A program made the translations under genes and the position numbers. A DNA stretch of 64,000 nt from assembly GCA_002914805.1 (NCBI GenBank), contig JXTB01000296.1:197681-261680 (forward strand), read 5' to 3'. This DNA comes from Parasponia andersonii (lineage: Eukaryota; Streptophyta; Magnoliopsida; Rosales; Cannabaceae). Below the pieces are notes generated by a model. That model saw only the letters and a list, made by a program, of their open reading frames with translations. It was not told where the DNA came from and did not search any database. This document shows, piece by piece, positions 35,030-47,178 of the stretch. The number at the start of each line of letters is the position of its first letter. The first letter of the stretch is position 1.

Positions 35030-37070
35030 CGAAATTATTACTACTTGATTCTGAGATTGAACATACTTGTAGAAGGCTAAGACAACAAAGAGCTAAAACT
35101 ATAGTGGAAGAACCTAACAATCAATAAGTGAATCCTCAACAAGCTCGAGCCTTAAGTTGTTATTTCAAGCCTGTACTCAACGAGAATTATTTAGGAATTC
35201 AGAGACAAACCATCAATGTAAAACAATTTTGAGTTGAAATCGACTCTGACCAATGTGGTTCAACAAAACCAATATGGTGGTTTACCTAGTGAAGATCCGA
35301 ATGTGCACTTGGCCATGTTTTTGGAATTTGTGACACTATCAAGGTGAATGGCATTTCAGAGGACTACATTTACTTGCACTTGTTCTCTTTCTCTCTCAGG
35401 GACAAGGTAAGAGGATCGCAACAATCTTTACAATTGGAATATGTTGCAACATAGGAAGACATGGCTCAACAATTCTTATCGAATTTCTTTCCTCCTTCGA
35501 AGACCTCTCAACTACGTGATGAGATAGCTCAATTTTGACAATTAGACTTCAAACCACTCTATGAAGCATGGGAGAGATTGAAGGATTCAATCCAGAAGTG
35601 CCCTCAACATGGGTACCAAGATTGATTCCAAATTCAAGTTTTCGACAATGGGTTGAATAGGCAAACAAGAATGATAGTTGATGCGACGGCTGATGATACT
35701 CTTTTATCTAAAACTACCGAAAAAGCTCAATTGTTGTTGGAAGAAATGGCTTCAAATAATTATCAATGGCTCAATGAGTGATCAATCTTGAAGAGGGTGG
35801 CTAATATGAAAGAAGTTGATCCTATCGCCAATCTTACTGCTCAAGTATCGGCTTTGACAAGCCAAATTTCTGCCTTGACAACTAGAGAAGCTCAATCAAG
35901 TTGAGAACTAATGGGAGTATCTACTTCTTCCTTTAGGAATGATGGAGGTGATCTTGGACAAGTCAACTACTCGAACAACCAAAATTTCAATTACTAAGGC
36001 AACAACATTTCAAACAACTTACTTACTCATTATCATCCGGGCCTTAGCAATCATGAAAACTTCTCCTATGCCAACAATAGGCATGTGTTGCACCTACCTC
36101 TGGGAATTAATCAACCAATGGCGGAGAAGAAACTATCTTTGAAGAACATCTTAAGTACTTTTATCATGGAGACTAGAGAGAGATTTAATAAGGATGAAGC
36201 TTGCCTTAACAATATTGAAACTAATTGCAACAATATGAATGCAACCATGAAGTCATTAGAAGTGCAAATTGGACAACTAGCGAATTCAATCAAGGGGAAA
36301 ATATCCAGGATGTTTCCTAGTGATTCGGAGACTAATCCAAAAGATCATTGCAAGGCCATTACTCTTAGAAGCGGGATAGAAGTTAAAGTCCCGAAGCAAA
36401 TAGCAAGTGTGTTTGATAAAAGAAAAGAAGATATTAATGAAGAACCAAGTGAGGTAATTTTGAAGCCTATGTCTATTTCATTTCCGGACAATCCACCTCT
36501 CATCAATATACCTTTGCCACACCCCCAAAGATTCCAAAAGAAGAAGCTTAATTCTCAATTTACTAAATTTATTGAGATTTTTAAGAAGTTGCATGTCAAC
36601 ATTCCTTTTGTGGATACTTTGGAATAAATGCCCAATTATGTGAAATTCATGAAAGTTGTAATGTCGAAGAAGAGAGGATTGGAGAACTATGAAACCATCA
36701 AATTGATGAAGGAGTGCAGTGCTATCCTCCAAAGGAAATTACCATGAAAGTTGAAGGATCTAGGTAGTTTCACCATACCAAGCACTATTGAGAGCTCTAC
36801 TTTTGGAAAGGCTCCTTGTGATTTGGGTGCTAGCATAAACCTCATGCCATTATCTGCGTTCAAAAAGTTAGGGCTTAGAGAAGTCAAGCCTACCACTATT
36901 ACTCTGCAAATGGCGAATCGATCTCTTACTTATGCCAAAGGTATTATTAAAGATGTCTTGGTGAAAGTCAACAAGTTTATCTTTCTAGTTGACTTTGTAG
37001 TGCTTGATATGGAAGAGGATTAGGAAATTTCAATTATTCTTGGTTGTCCATTTTCAGTTACTTGAAGAGC
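35030..37070 (+). pseudogene. Athila gag and protease, broken
   Basis: Gag-domain peptides in shifting frames: [20 protein letters not shown] (near 35270), FPPSKTSQLRDEIAQF-like (35490), PLYEAWERLKDS (35555), then an open run at 36085-36627 with NPKDHCKAITLRSG and FTKFIEIFKKLHVNIPFVDT. A frame from 36751 carries the Athila-type protease site CDLGASINLMPL and ends VVLDMEED. Stops at about 36627, 36745 and 37021. The Leu in DLGAS is normal for Athila proteases. Confidence 0.8.
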
Positions 37071-37669
37071 ACGTATTGATGTACATAATGGGAGGTTAAC
37101 ACTCTGGGTAAATGACAAAGAGGTACAATTCAATCTTTATCATATTCTGAAATTTCCATGTACTGAAATTTCCAAATAAAGTTTATTCTTGAAATCAACT
37201 TAATGTACTTGACTATTGTGTGAGGAATGTTATTTATGATGTGTTATCATATGACCCATTGAAGTATTATCTTATGAACTCTCATTTCTGGATAGGAACA
37301 CTTCCTACTACAGAATTTGGTGAATCTTGTTATGGTATTGATTAAGATCATGTAAATTGTATGCTTGATTTTGATGTTTTGCCCATGGAGAATAAGCCTA
37401 ATGGCCATGGTGATATGAGTATGCCAATTTTTTCTATTGAGGAACCCAAAAAGGGGAGTGAAATTGCTAGCTCAATTATAAATGGGCTAGTTTTAAAATA
37501 ATTGCCCAATCACGTCTGCTATGCATATTTGGGTGAGGACTCTAAATTTCCGTTTATTATTTCTTTATATTTAAGTCAAGAAGAAAAAGACAAGCTCCTT
37601 GGAGTTTTGAGAGCACATAAAAGTGCATTGCATTGATCTGATTCTGATATCAAGTGTATTAGCCCTACT
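37071..37669 (+). pseudogene. Athila pol linker between protease and RT, decayed
   Basis: Short peptides such as IILGCPF (37040) and LRAHKSAL-like (37600) can be followed, but stops are frequent. No catalytic motif is here. Confidence 0.5.
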
Positions 37670-39129
37670 ATATGCATGCACAAGATTTTGATAGAAGAGA
37701 TCTTTAAACCATTCATTGAGCATCAAAGGAGGTTAAATCTGGCTATGAAGGAAGTCATGAGAGTCGAGCTGTTGAAGCTTCTTAATGCAGAGATTTTATG
37801 CTATCTCCAATAGCTCTGGGTGAGCCCGGTTTAAGTGGTTCCGAAAAAGGGAGGAATGATGGTGATAAAAAGAAAAAGAAAAGAATGAACTTATTCCTTC
37901 AAGGATAGTAACAGGGTGGCTTGTTTGTATTGACTACTTTAAGTTGAATAAGGCAACTTGAAAATACCATTTTCCACTTCCATTCATTCACCAAATACTT
38001 GACCAGTTGGTGGAATATGATTATTATGCTTCCTTGATAGATATTCGAGTTACAATCAAATTGCTATCACACTAGAGGATTAAGAGAAAACTACATTCAC
38101 TCGCCTTTACAGTACGTTTGCCTTTCACCGAATGCCTTTTGGTTTATGTAATGCTCCTGCTACTTTTCAACATTGTATGATGGCTACTTTTCGGGTATGA
38201 TTAAGGAAATTATGGAGGTTTTTATGGATGATTTTTTCTGTGTTTAGTTCTACTTTTGACCATTGCTTACATAATTTAGCCTTTGTGTTGCAACGATGTG
38301 AGGAAAAGAACCTTGTACTCAATTGGGAGAAATGTCATTTTATGGTTATGGAAGGCATTTTTCTTGGCTATAGGATATCCTCTAAGGGTATAGAGGTAGA
38401 CCGGGCTAAAATTGAGGTAATAGAAAAACTTCCTCCACTAACTAATGTGAAAGGTATTCTGAGTTTTCTTGGACATATGGGTTTTACTGGAGGTTTATTA
38501 AGGATTTTTTAAGGATGGCTAAACCTTTGAGCAATTTACTTAAGAAAGATGCTCCTTTTATCTTTGATAATAATTGTTTGGAAGCCTTCAATGCTATCAA
38601 GAAGAAGTTAATCTTAGCCCCTATAGTTATTGTGCTTGTTTGGAGTGTACCTTTTGAGATCATGTGTGATGCTAGCCACTATGCCATCGGTGCGGTTCAC
38701 GGCCAATGAAGAAACATTATTTTTCATTCTATTTATTATGCTAGTCATACTATCAAATATGCTCAAGAGAATTATACTACTACTGAGAAGGAGATGTTAG
38801 TGGTATGCTTATAGCAAGTATTGATCATATATTATAGGGTCCAACGAGATTATGTATACACACCATGCCACTATTCGATACTTGTTTGCAAAGAATGATT
38901 CCAAGCCCTGATTGATAAGGTAGATTCTCATACTCTAAGAATTTAATGTAGAAATTTGTGATAAAAAGGGAAGTGAGAATGTTGCAGTGAATCATCTTTC
39001 AAGGCTAAAAGTGGATAAAGTGGATGATCACTTAAATATCAATAAAGTCTTCCTGAATGAACAACTCTTTGGAGTAGAGGTAAATATTCCTTGATTTGGT
39101 GACATTGTTAATTTTCTTGCTTGTAAAGT
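37670..39129 (+). pseudogene. Athila reverse transcriptase and RNase H, broken
   Basis: RT pieces: HQRRLNLAMKEVMRVELLKL (37725), FAFHRMPFGLCNAPATFQHC (about 38120) and the catalytic region MEVFMDDF (38215; FMDDF for the usual YxDD), continuing VDRAKIEVIEKLPPLTNVKG (38395). RNase H: PFEIMCDASHYAIGAVHGQ (38650) and YTTTEKEMLVV (38780). Frameshifts and stops separate them. The last recognisable peptides, KKGSENVAVNHLSRL (38965) and NEQLFGVEV (39057), precede integrase in this family. The frame ends where the LTR fragment begins. Confidence 0.85.
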
Positions 39130-39631
39130 GGTATTTGTCTAACTAAGTTAGTCATCTTGATAGATAGACAAGCTGTGTAGCTTGTGTATACAGCTCTACT
39201 CTTAATTCCTGATGGTATTTATACTTTGCTAATTATCTTTCTTGTTAAGTTATTTAGCCAAGATTAATAAATCTATGTATGAGAATGGTTTTGTTATTAA
39301 TTTAAGTACTTGAAACTACAAGTGATTTAATGCAAATAATTTTGGAAATTTGGCTAAAATTTTCATTTGAATTTACTTACTAAAATTTATGATTTCTCAA
39401 CAAGTAACCAAATGAGATAGCTGGAAATTTTTTTAAACTTTAACGGGCATTTTTTTTAAGAAATTACAAACCAATATGAGTTTTTAGTGGATATAGAACT
39501 CATAATGAGCTGAGAATCAAAAATAAAATTATCTACTACTTGATTTTCTCTTAATTTTGAAAAATTAATATTTTATTATATTTTCACTTTAAACTACTAA
39601 AAATTATGGCTTTGGATTTTCGATCATAACA
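39130..39631 (+). repeat. 3' quarter of a gypsy LTR (same family as 13317 and 45180)
   Basis: Begins inside the LTR at GTATTTGTCTAACTAAGTTA and runs to TTTTCGATCATAACA. Co-linear with 15135-15629 and 51030-51507 (AGTCATCTTGATAGATA, TTATTTAGCCAAGATTA, AATTTATGATTTCTCAA). The missing 5' part means the junction with Athila at 39129/39130 is a deletion or recombination breakpoint rather than an insertion end. Confidence 0.75.
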
Positions 39632-42600
39632 GAAATAGTACAAGAGTTGCAGGCTTCAGATCCGTCTAGGCTCTTGCCTGTGAGATTTTATTGTTTAAAA
39701 AGGATTTTGGAATGTATTTGACAAATACCTCATACATCATTTAGGAATTAGCTAAATATATTATTTTTACTCTGATTCGTCCTTAATCTTTCATTCATCT
39801 CCTTAGAATGAAGCTCTAGTATCATTGGGATAGTTATGTCCCAGAGATTTAGTGTTAGAGGTGTTGGGACTAACACAAGACTAGTAAATTCTACTCTTAT
39901 TTAAATTCTCTGAGTGTAAATAATAATAATGCTTGTGTTAAAATGTTTGAATCGATGATACTTTTTGGTATGACATATTATTTGTGGATTGACAAATTGA
40001 TATAATATGTTAAGTTTGCTTAAAGATAATATTATACTAAATTCACGAAGATTAGCTTCACATTATTTATGTATTGGTAGAATAAATGAATTAATTGCAT
40101 TTGAGATTCTTTAGTTATTTAGTCTTGTCTAAATTAATGAATTATGAGTACGTTTCCTTGTAAGTTGTTTACTTGTGATAAATTATTTTCCCTATTTGAT
40201 AGTTGCATGCCTAGTTTACTTATCTTTTCAAATTGAAATTTTAGAAAAAAAAATAGATTTGTACATCTAGATGTGGTTTTCATTTGGTCTTCATTTTCTT
40301 CCTAAATATATTGACCTTGTAACCCTTGAGTACGGAATTATTTGGTTATTGGTAATTTAATCAAACTTAGAACTTTCTTATATGGTTTAAATAACCTTTA
40401 AGTCTTCAAGTTGGTTGAGCATAGTTTAGAACGAAGTAGGCTATTATATTCGATAAGTTGCATGTCTTCATTATCAAGAGAATAACGAATATATTTAAAC
40501 CTAAATAATGGTTAGGTAAAGGTAATTTACTTTTTCGATGGATGTATAGTTTCAAAAACTTATATCCTATTTGAAAAACTAGAATTTCTAAAATTACACT
40601 ATTATAAAGTTTGATTCTTGTTATTTATAGAATTTAGGTGTGCTACAAAATTAATCTTAACCTATGTTTAATAGTACTAGTTAGAGAATTCTTTAGACCA
40701 AAAATTTTTTTATAAACTTAAAGTTTCAAATATCTTTCTAGGTTTAAAGGTGGTAGATATTCTTGGTACTTAACTTGTAAGCTAAAATATACTTTTACAT
40801 ATTTATTTACATGTTAACCTTGAGTTAAACAAGGAATGTTTATAGAAAATTTATGCGATAATTTGAGAAACAAGTTTGATTTCGTAGAAAATGTTTGATA
40901 TAAATTAATGTGGTATAAGTATAATTTTTTGGAAAAATTATGTATCTATTTGAGATATTATATATATAATATCTTGATTGCATGAATTTCGCTAAGTAAA
41001 ATTTGGTAGTGAAATCAGGTTTAGAATCTTTTGTGAATAAAAAATGTAATAGAATTTAAATCCTAGTTTGGTATATTTGTGAAACTCTGTTACTATGGTT
41101 AAATCTATTTTGTTAATTAGACATATGTATGTGTCCAAGCTTTCAATTATATGAGTAACTTATTTTATTAATTCGTATATGATGTTGATGGGCCTTGGAT
41201 TGTTAAATCCTTAAGTAATGAATGATTTTCACTTGTTAAATCAAGTTGGGTCAACCTTAGCCTAGTGGTCTCGATTGGATAGTTGAGCACTGGTGTGGTT
41301 AATTTAATTTGGTATCCTAAGTATTGAAAACTCTTGGTATTGGAGACTTAGGATGACGTCTCATTTGAACATCAAATGAAAATAAATTTGTTTTGAATAC
41401 CTGAGTCTTAAAGGGACTTATGTGGCACATAGTAATGCATTGCATTTTTATTAGAACTTTTAAAATTAATAGAAGTTAATTTATATATATATATATATAC
41501 AAATTATTGTGTGATATTCCCTTTGAAAACATAAACTGGATTTTTAAAATTTCTTGGATTTAAGTATGTTACAAGTTTAGTAAGGCTTATATAAATGAAA
41601 AATATATATAAATGTATATTTCCTATCTACCTAGAATCTAAACGTTTAATTATGACCCACTTTATTATTTTTCTAAAATGCTTTATAAAATCTCTATTTC
41701 TTAAAAGTGTCTTTCAAAGCCATTTTTAATGAAATTGTTAGAGTGCGGTGAGTTCAAAATTATAAAATGCAAAGACAATCTTACTAAAACATGTCATACC
41801 TAGAGTTTTTAATAAGTAAAGAATTGTGGGAACATATTTATATATGTAATATGCCAGTTAAAAGATGTACTTTTGAATTTCTTAAAGAGAAATATTTGAA
41901 AACTTTTGGAAAAATTTTGGGAATTTAAGAAAAACTTCTATTATATTTAATTATGTTTTAAAGCGAATGTGCAAGTTGTAAAAGCTTGAAATACTTGTTT
42001 AGCAAACTGTATATATAAAATATAGAACTTTATATCATTCATACCGAGTATCATTTAAGGAATTTTGTTTTAATTTTAAAGAATTAGTAGATACTCTGTC
42101 ATAATCTGTTGAGAGTTGAAACCCTAATTGAGTTAAGTCTTTGACTTATTACTGGATTAAAGTTAAACACAACCATCATTACGGTGACATAATTGATAGT
42201 ATTTAAGATTAATTTACTCATTGGTCTATATAGAGAGTTGTTGAACTCTTATTATTATAATTTTAGAAATAATATACAGAGTTCAGTTTTGGTTTACCTA
42301 TGGCCAAGGTGAAAACTTATTGTGAACTAGTGTACTATTCTTGGATACCCCTGATTTTTGTGTTACTCATGTTCAAAAATATCTTCAAATTATTTTTGAC
42401 TTAAAAATGACATGAGATTTGATAGGAGAAATGGGTTGCTGCAGAAATGACCTATTCTATTGAAACCATATTTCTGGGCATTATGGTACTATTAATTGTT
42501 TTATATGTATATTGGATACTAAGTCATTTTTATATGACTTCTTATTGTACCAAAGACTTAAAAAGAAAAACAACAATATGAGAAATCTTTGGGCTATATA

Positions 42601-42765
42601 TATTATATAGATACTTATATTTTATACGCTTGAATTATTACTTGTGCTATGAACTTTTCTGTTGGAGATTTTCATTTTGTCGTGATTCTAGTCTTGTCCT
42701 TAACTAGAGATGTTGGGTGTACTTAGTTATTTCTCACCAGTTATGAGGAATCATAAATGACCTAT
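39632..42765. other. Non-coding interior of the LARD-like element
   Basis: About 3.1 kb with stops in every frame, AT-rich, without recognisable retroviral peptides or simple repeats. A (TA)n run lies near 41490. Confidence 0.5.
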
Positions 42766-44494
42766 TATTGGGATATTTGCCCTAAAAAGCATATTTTTAA
42801 TTTTACTATTTTAGTGTAAACAATTTTCTCTTATAAGTAATTATGATATTTGCTAGATTAAACTGTCTCAGTTGAATAGTTTATTTATCTGAAAAAGATT
42901 CCATGACTTTACTTGAGTATAAAGAAACAAATATAATTAAGTGTTAATTATAGGGAGACTTGTTTCTTTATCTAAGTCCAAATTAACTAGTTCACAATCT
43001 GTAAATAAAGATAGAATACTTTATTTACTAAAGATTATAGTATTTGTCTATCTCAACAGAAGTAATATGTCTCAAATCATTGAAGTATCTAACTTCTAAT
43101 AGAAATACTAGTACAACATAAATAAATTATGTGTATTGAAGAGGATTAGGTAATATAAAGAATTGGGGTGTCGTAACTCAATTCTTATATTACCGCAAAC
43201 TAGTTCTTAGCATGTAGATCTTAATCCTTAATATTTGATTGGACTTGCTTTCATGAGTTGTAGCCTTTTGATTTATTAAAAGACTAGTCTCAATAAAATT
43301 AGAGGTGAACTCTGGTATATTGGAGGTCAAGGCTTATGAATTGATCGAACACTAAATAGTTAAGGACACTATACATTAATACAACTTTTAAGTCTTTCAA
43401 AATCAATGGAATAACTAAATCTAAGATCTTAGTATTCACTTTGTGAATTGGTTGATAATTTTTTCTAAATGGCCATTAAGAACAAAATCATTGACAACAT
43501 TATTCCTTGATAGAAAGATGGTAACTTAAAGGTAAATATGTGTTAGAGGGGTATTATAGTAATTTCACCTATCTAACTATGACATTTTATAGGGATTCTA
43601 TATGTGGTATAAAATATGCTAGATTGATCGGCTAATCAAGACTAGTTTATTAAATCTCTATAAAAGGCATGACATTTAATCTAAAAGTGCAATATTGGGC
43701 TTTTAGTGAAGTATTCCCCTTTACTAATACTATTTATATAAAACCATAATAAGAGTTATTATGTATTTATCATACTATTGGAACTTAGATCATTTGGATC
43801 CATTAAGTCCCTTGTCTAACTCGACAAAACTCATTAATTGGTTGGTTGTGTTTGTAATATTAGTGTTATGAAACTATGTAAAATAATGATTCTACACAGA
43901 AGTTTGTATTTTTATAAATAAATTTCATGAGTTAGACATATTTATAAAAATACCTCTAAAGCCTAAATTGGAGAAGAAGCCCAATTCTAATTGGACTGGA
44001 TTAACAGTTTTTGGCCCCATATATATATAAGATATATGAGAGAAAAAACTGCACAATAACCCTACTAGTGCTACACATGAAACATAGAGGGAGAGAGAGA
44101 AAAATTTTGCCAAGGCTAAAAAGAGAGAAAGAAAAAGTTTTCTGTAATCTTACGGTCTCATCTCATGTCTCAGTATACCAAAAGATCAAGAAGGTGTTCT
44201 TGAACATTCTCCAATGTAGGATTCTGTTAGGTGCCCACTTATCTCATCAATCGAGAGTAAAAGTACAGATAAGAAGAACTAGAGTTGGAGATTTGATCAC
44301 CATCTATAAAGAGATCAAAGAGGAATATGCTACAAGAGATAAACCCTAATCTCATCTTCAAGATTTATGTATCTAGATTTGATTTATTGTATACATAATC
44401 CTAAAATTAATATATGCATGTTCAATGGTTATAAAAATTATTTTTATGTAAAAATTTTAAAACCTAGATCCGCTAAGCGTTCATGATGTAACCA
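42766..44494 (+). repeat. Probable solo LTR of a copia element, 1729 bp
   Basis: Starts TATTGGGATATTTGCCCTAA (TGTTGGG in relatives) and ends AACCTAGATCCGCTAAGCG..GTAACCA. The interior has a leader-like GAGAGAGAGAAAAA tract near 44085-44130 after a TATATATATAAG box near 44025. No PBS, gag or pol flanks it. Flanking pentamers CCTAT and TATAT do not clearly match, so ends are tentative. The plus-strand frame 44011-44349 falls inside it and resembles no protein I know. Confidence 0.4.
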
Positions 44495-45140
44495 TATATT
44501 TTCCATATTTGCATACATGTATGATTTTTCCTAACTGTTAGCTCGAATTACCATCACCTATGTCATTATACTTTTATTGTAGTATACAACCTTTGAATTT
44601 GTCTATCTTATATGGTATAACATAACAGTATTGATTTTCATTTAGAATCTTATTGGAGTCTTTAAAGTCAGTGATTGTGTAGGACCATGTTCTAGATATA
44701 GACAAATGGGATTGTCTTGGTGCGATATTGATCTGGCATGATCTGGAGGACAATATCATATATATTTGACATTTGGTCTACTACTCTAGTTTAGTACTTA
44801 ACAATCGGTACTTAGGTTATAAGAATCATGCATTATTGACACTTGATCTTGATTATCGTTACTACTCTTGTTTTGTATTCTGACTTAAGGACTTCATTCT
44901 CATGTATTGATATTCTTATGCCTATTGATGGATCATCTAAATAATTTTGTGTACTTATTTACCTCATGGCTTGTATGACATCGAGATGTTGTCTAGATTC
45001 TAATATCTAGTGGAGGGCATATGTTTCATGCTTCTTGTATAACTAGTATTTGATTCGATCCTCATACACTATATCTTTGATGGTTTACTATCCTCATAAC
45101 TGTTATTCCTAATTATTTCTCTTGTACTCCTTGTATTATA

Positions 45141-45179
45141 TTCGAATTTCGGGATGAAATTCCTTAAAAGAAAGAAAGA
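45141..45179 (+). promoter_or_regulatory. End of a decayed pol frame and polypurine tract
   Basis: GAATTTCGGGATGAAATTCC followed by AAAAGAAAGAAAGA immediately before the LTR's TGTAAACTCTGAG. Chromovirus-type gypsy elements end their pol with a near-identical ATTTCG..GACGAAATT phrase followed by the purine tract that primes second-strand synthesis. This places the 3' LTR start at 45180. Confidence 0.65.
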
Positions 45180-47178
45180 TGTAAACTCTGAGTTTTAATA
45201 AGGGAAATGGGTAATTTTAAATCGAATGGAAAACTTGTAATTAAAGATTTTGGAAATATTTTAATAAATATATCTGGAATATTTTTTTAATTGGGTGCTA
45301 CACTGACCTGAAATTGCATAAAAGACCCTCATTAGAGAAAGAAAAATGCCAAAATTTTTGAGTTCCACCGCTGCCGCACACCACCTTCAACCAGTTGGTG
45401 CATCGGCCCACCATGATCAGTCCGTCTAACGACACAAGCTGGCAAGTCTCGTCAAATTTTGTTGCTGGAAAGTGAAGATTACTCACCTTGAAATTTCCGG
45501 CCACCGCAAGGTTTTTAGGCTGCCGGAGCTTCATTATACCTCCTTTCGTGACACTGATAGTACAGTTGGATTCGTCTCGTCGTCGCCGTCATTTTCCAAC
45601 TAGTCTCAGCCGTTAACTCACAACCAATAAGATTTTCACAACTTTTACCGTTTTATCAAAATTTGTAAAAAATTATATTTCCATAATTATTTTGGTTAAG
45701 TAATTATTTTACCTGAAATAAATGTATGAGGTGAAATAGAGTTAAAAACCATGGAAAATTATGGTAGGTTGAAGTTAAAATGATATCTGGAAGCATATTA
45801 ATTTTTTACTTAAGAAATGTGGTATTTTTCGAATTTAGAATGAAAGTGATATTTTTGCAAAACTAAGTAGAGTTGGACTACAATCCGAAGTATTATTGGA
45901 AAAATAACATTTTTTACAAATAATTAGTGAAGTTGATATTTTTTCAAATATTTTCGAAAATGATATTTTTCTAAATAATTTTGTGGTAATGATAATTTCT
46001 AAGGAAAGTGATATTTTTGTTAATAATTAGCAAAGATGATATTCTTCTAAATACATTTGAAAAATTGTGCATTTGCAAATTAATTCCAAAAAGAGACATT
46101 TTCATACTTCTTAGATTTTAAAGCCCGTTTAATGCTCAGGGTCTCGAAATTGAATTTTGATATTAAAATTTGGATTTAGTGAGGTAGAGAAACGAGTTTT
46201 GATATATAATATCACTATATTTCGAAATGAAACAAATTCCAAGACTTATGAATAGTGTTGTTCTGTGTGCCACAGGGCGAGTCCTATCCTAGGACCTATT
46301 TTTGACAAAGTATATGTCTAACTTAGCATTTTTGGGTGCTCTGAATTCAATAATGACTTCCATTTCTCCATCTAAAGTTTCGGTAGAAAAGTTATTTTTT
46401 CAAGTGAGTTTACCGAGATCCCAAATTGACCGTTCAAATATAAAAGTGACCAATAGGAGTTTCTTCGAGCATCATTAGCTTGGTTTAACTATTATTTTGA
46501 GGCCAAGGTTCTATTACTAGATTTTATATTTGTTTTGATTTATAATTACATTAAAATTAATTTATAAAAAATCATGAATTTTATGATAATTGATAAATTG
46601 TTGAAATAGATTGGATTATATTGGGATTGGACTATATGAAATTTTATACATATTTTTGAATTGTGTTTGTAGGATGATACAGGGGTGTGCTGCTTATATT
46701 ACAGTAAATCGCAGAATAATGCCAAGTGACATTTTAAAGCACTGTTTGGTGAATATTTTGCATGGGTATTACATATCGTATTACATGTTGTACATACTAT
46801 AAAATCATATACTTGAGTTTCATTATTACGTCATAGTAGTTTAGATCATTAGTAAGTTGTTGTAGTGCTAGATAAAAGACCTAGGCCCCTGCAGAAGTTT
46901 TTAGCTGATATACCTATAGGTAGCATCAGAATGCTTAATATCTTTGCTACGGAGGTATTATAGGGCCGTGATGGGAGGATGAGAGCTCACTCATTTATAT
47001 TGGTTGATATATGATATGTACAATCATGTGTTTCTAGTTTCAACTTTGAATATGTAAATATTCTGGATATCAAATATTTTATGAACTTGGTTTATAAATG
47101 AATTTGGAAAATATATTAACCTTGCAGGTTTGGTAAAATTGCATGTGATAAAAAAGATAATTAGGTTTCTACTGAGCA

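Larger units (their letters stand above)
33651..39129 (+). mobile_element. Athila-like Ty3/gypsy element, 5' half, plus strand
   Basis: 5' LTR, PBS, gag, protease, RT and RNase H occur in order, then the element is cut at about 39129 where an unrelated LTR begins. Integrase and everything 3' of it are missing, exactly the part present in the minus-strand half at 27781-33190. All genes are broken. Confidence 0.8.

Noticed and set aside
45298..45534. Minus-strand frame of 78 codons
   Set aside because: Within the gypsy LTR; the corresponding region of the sister LTR (13440-13800) is not open in the same frame.
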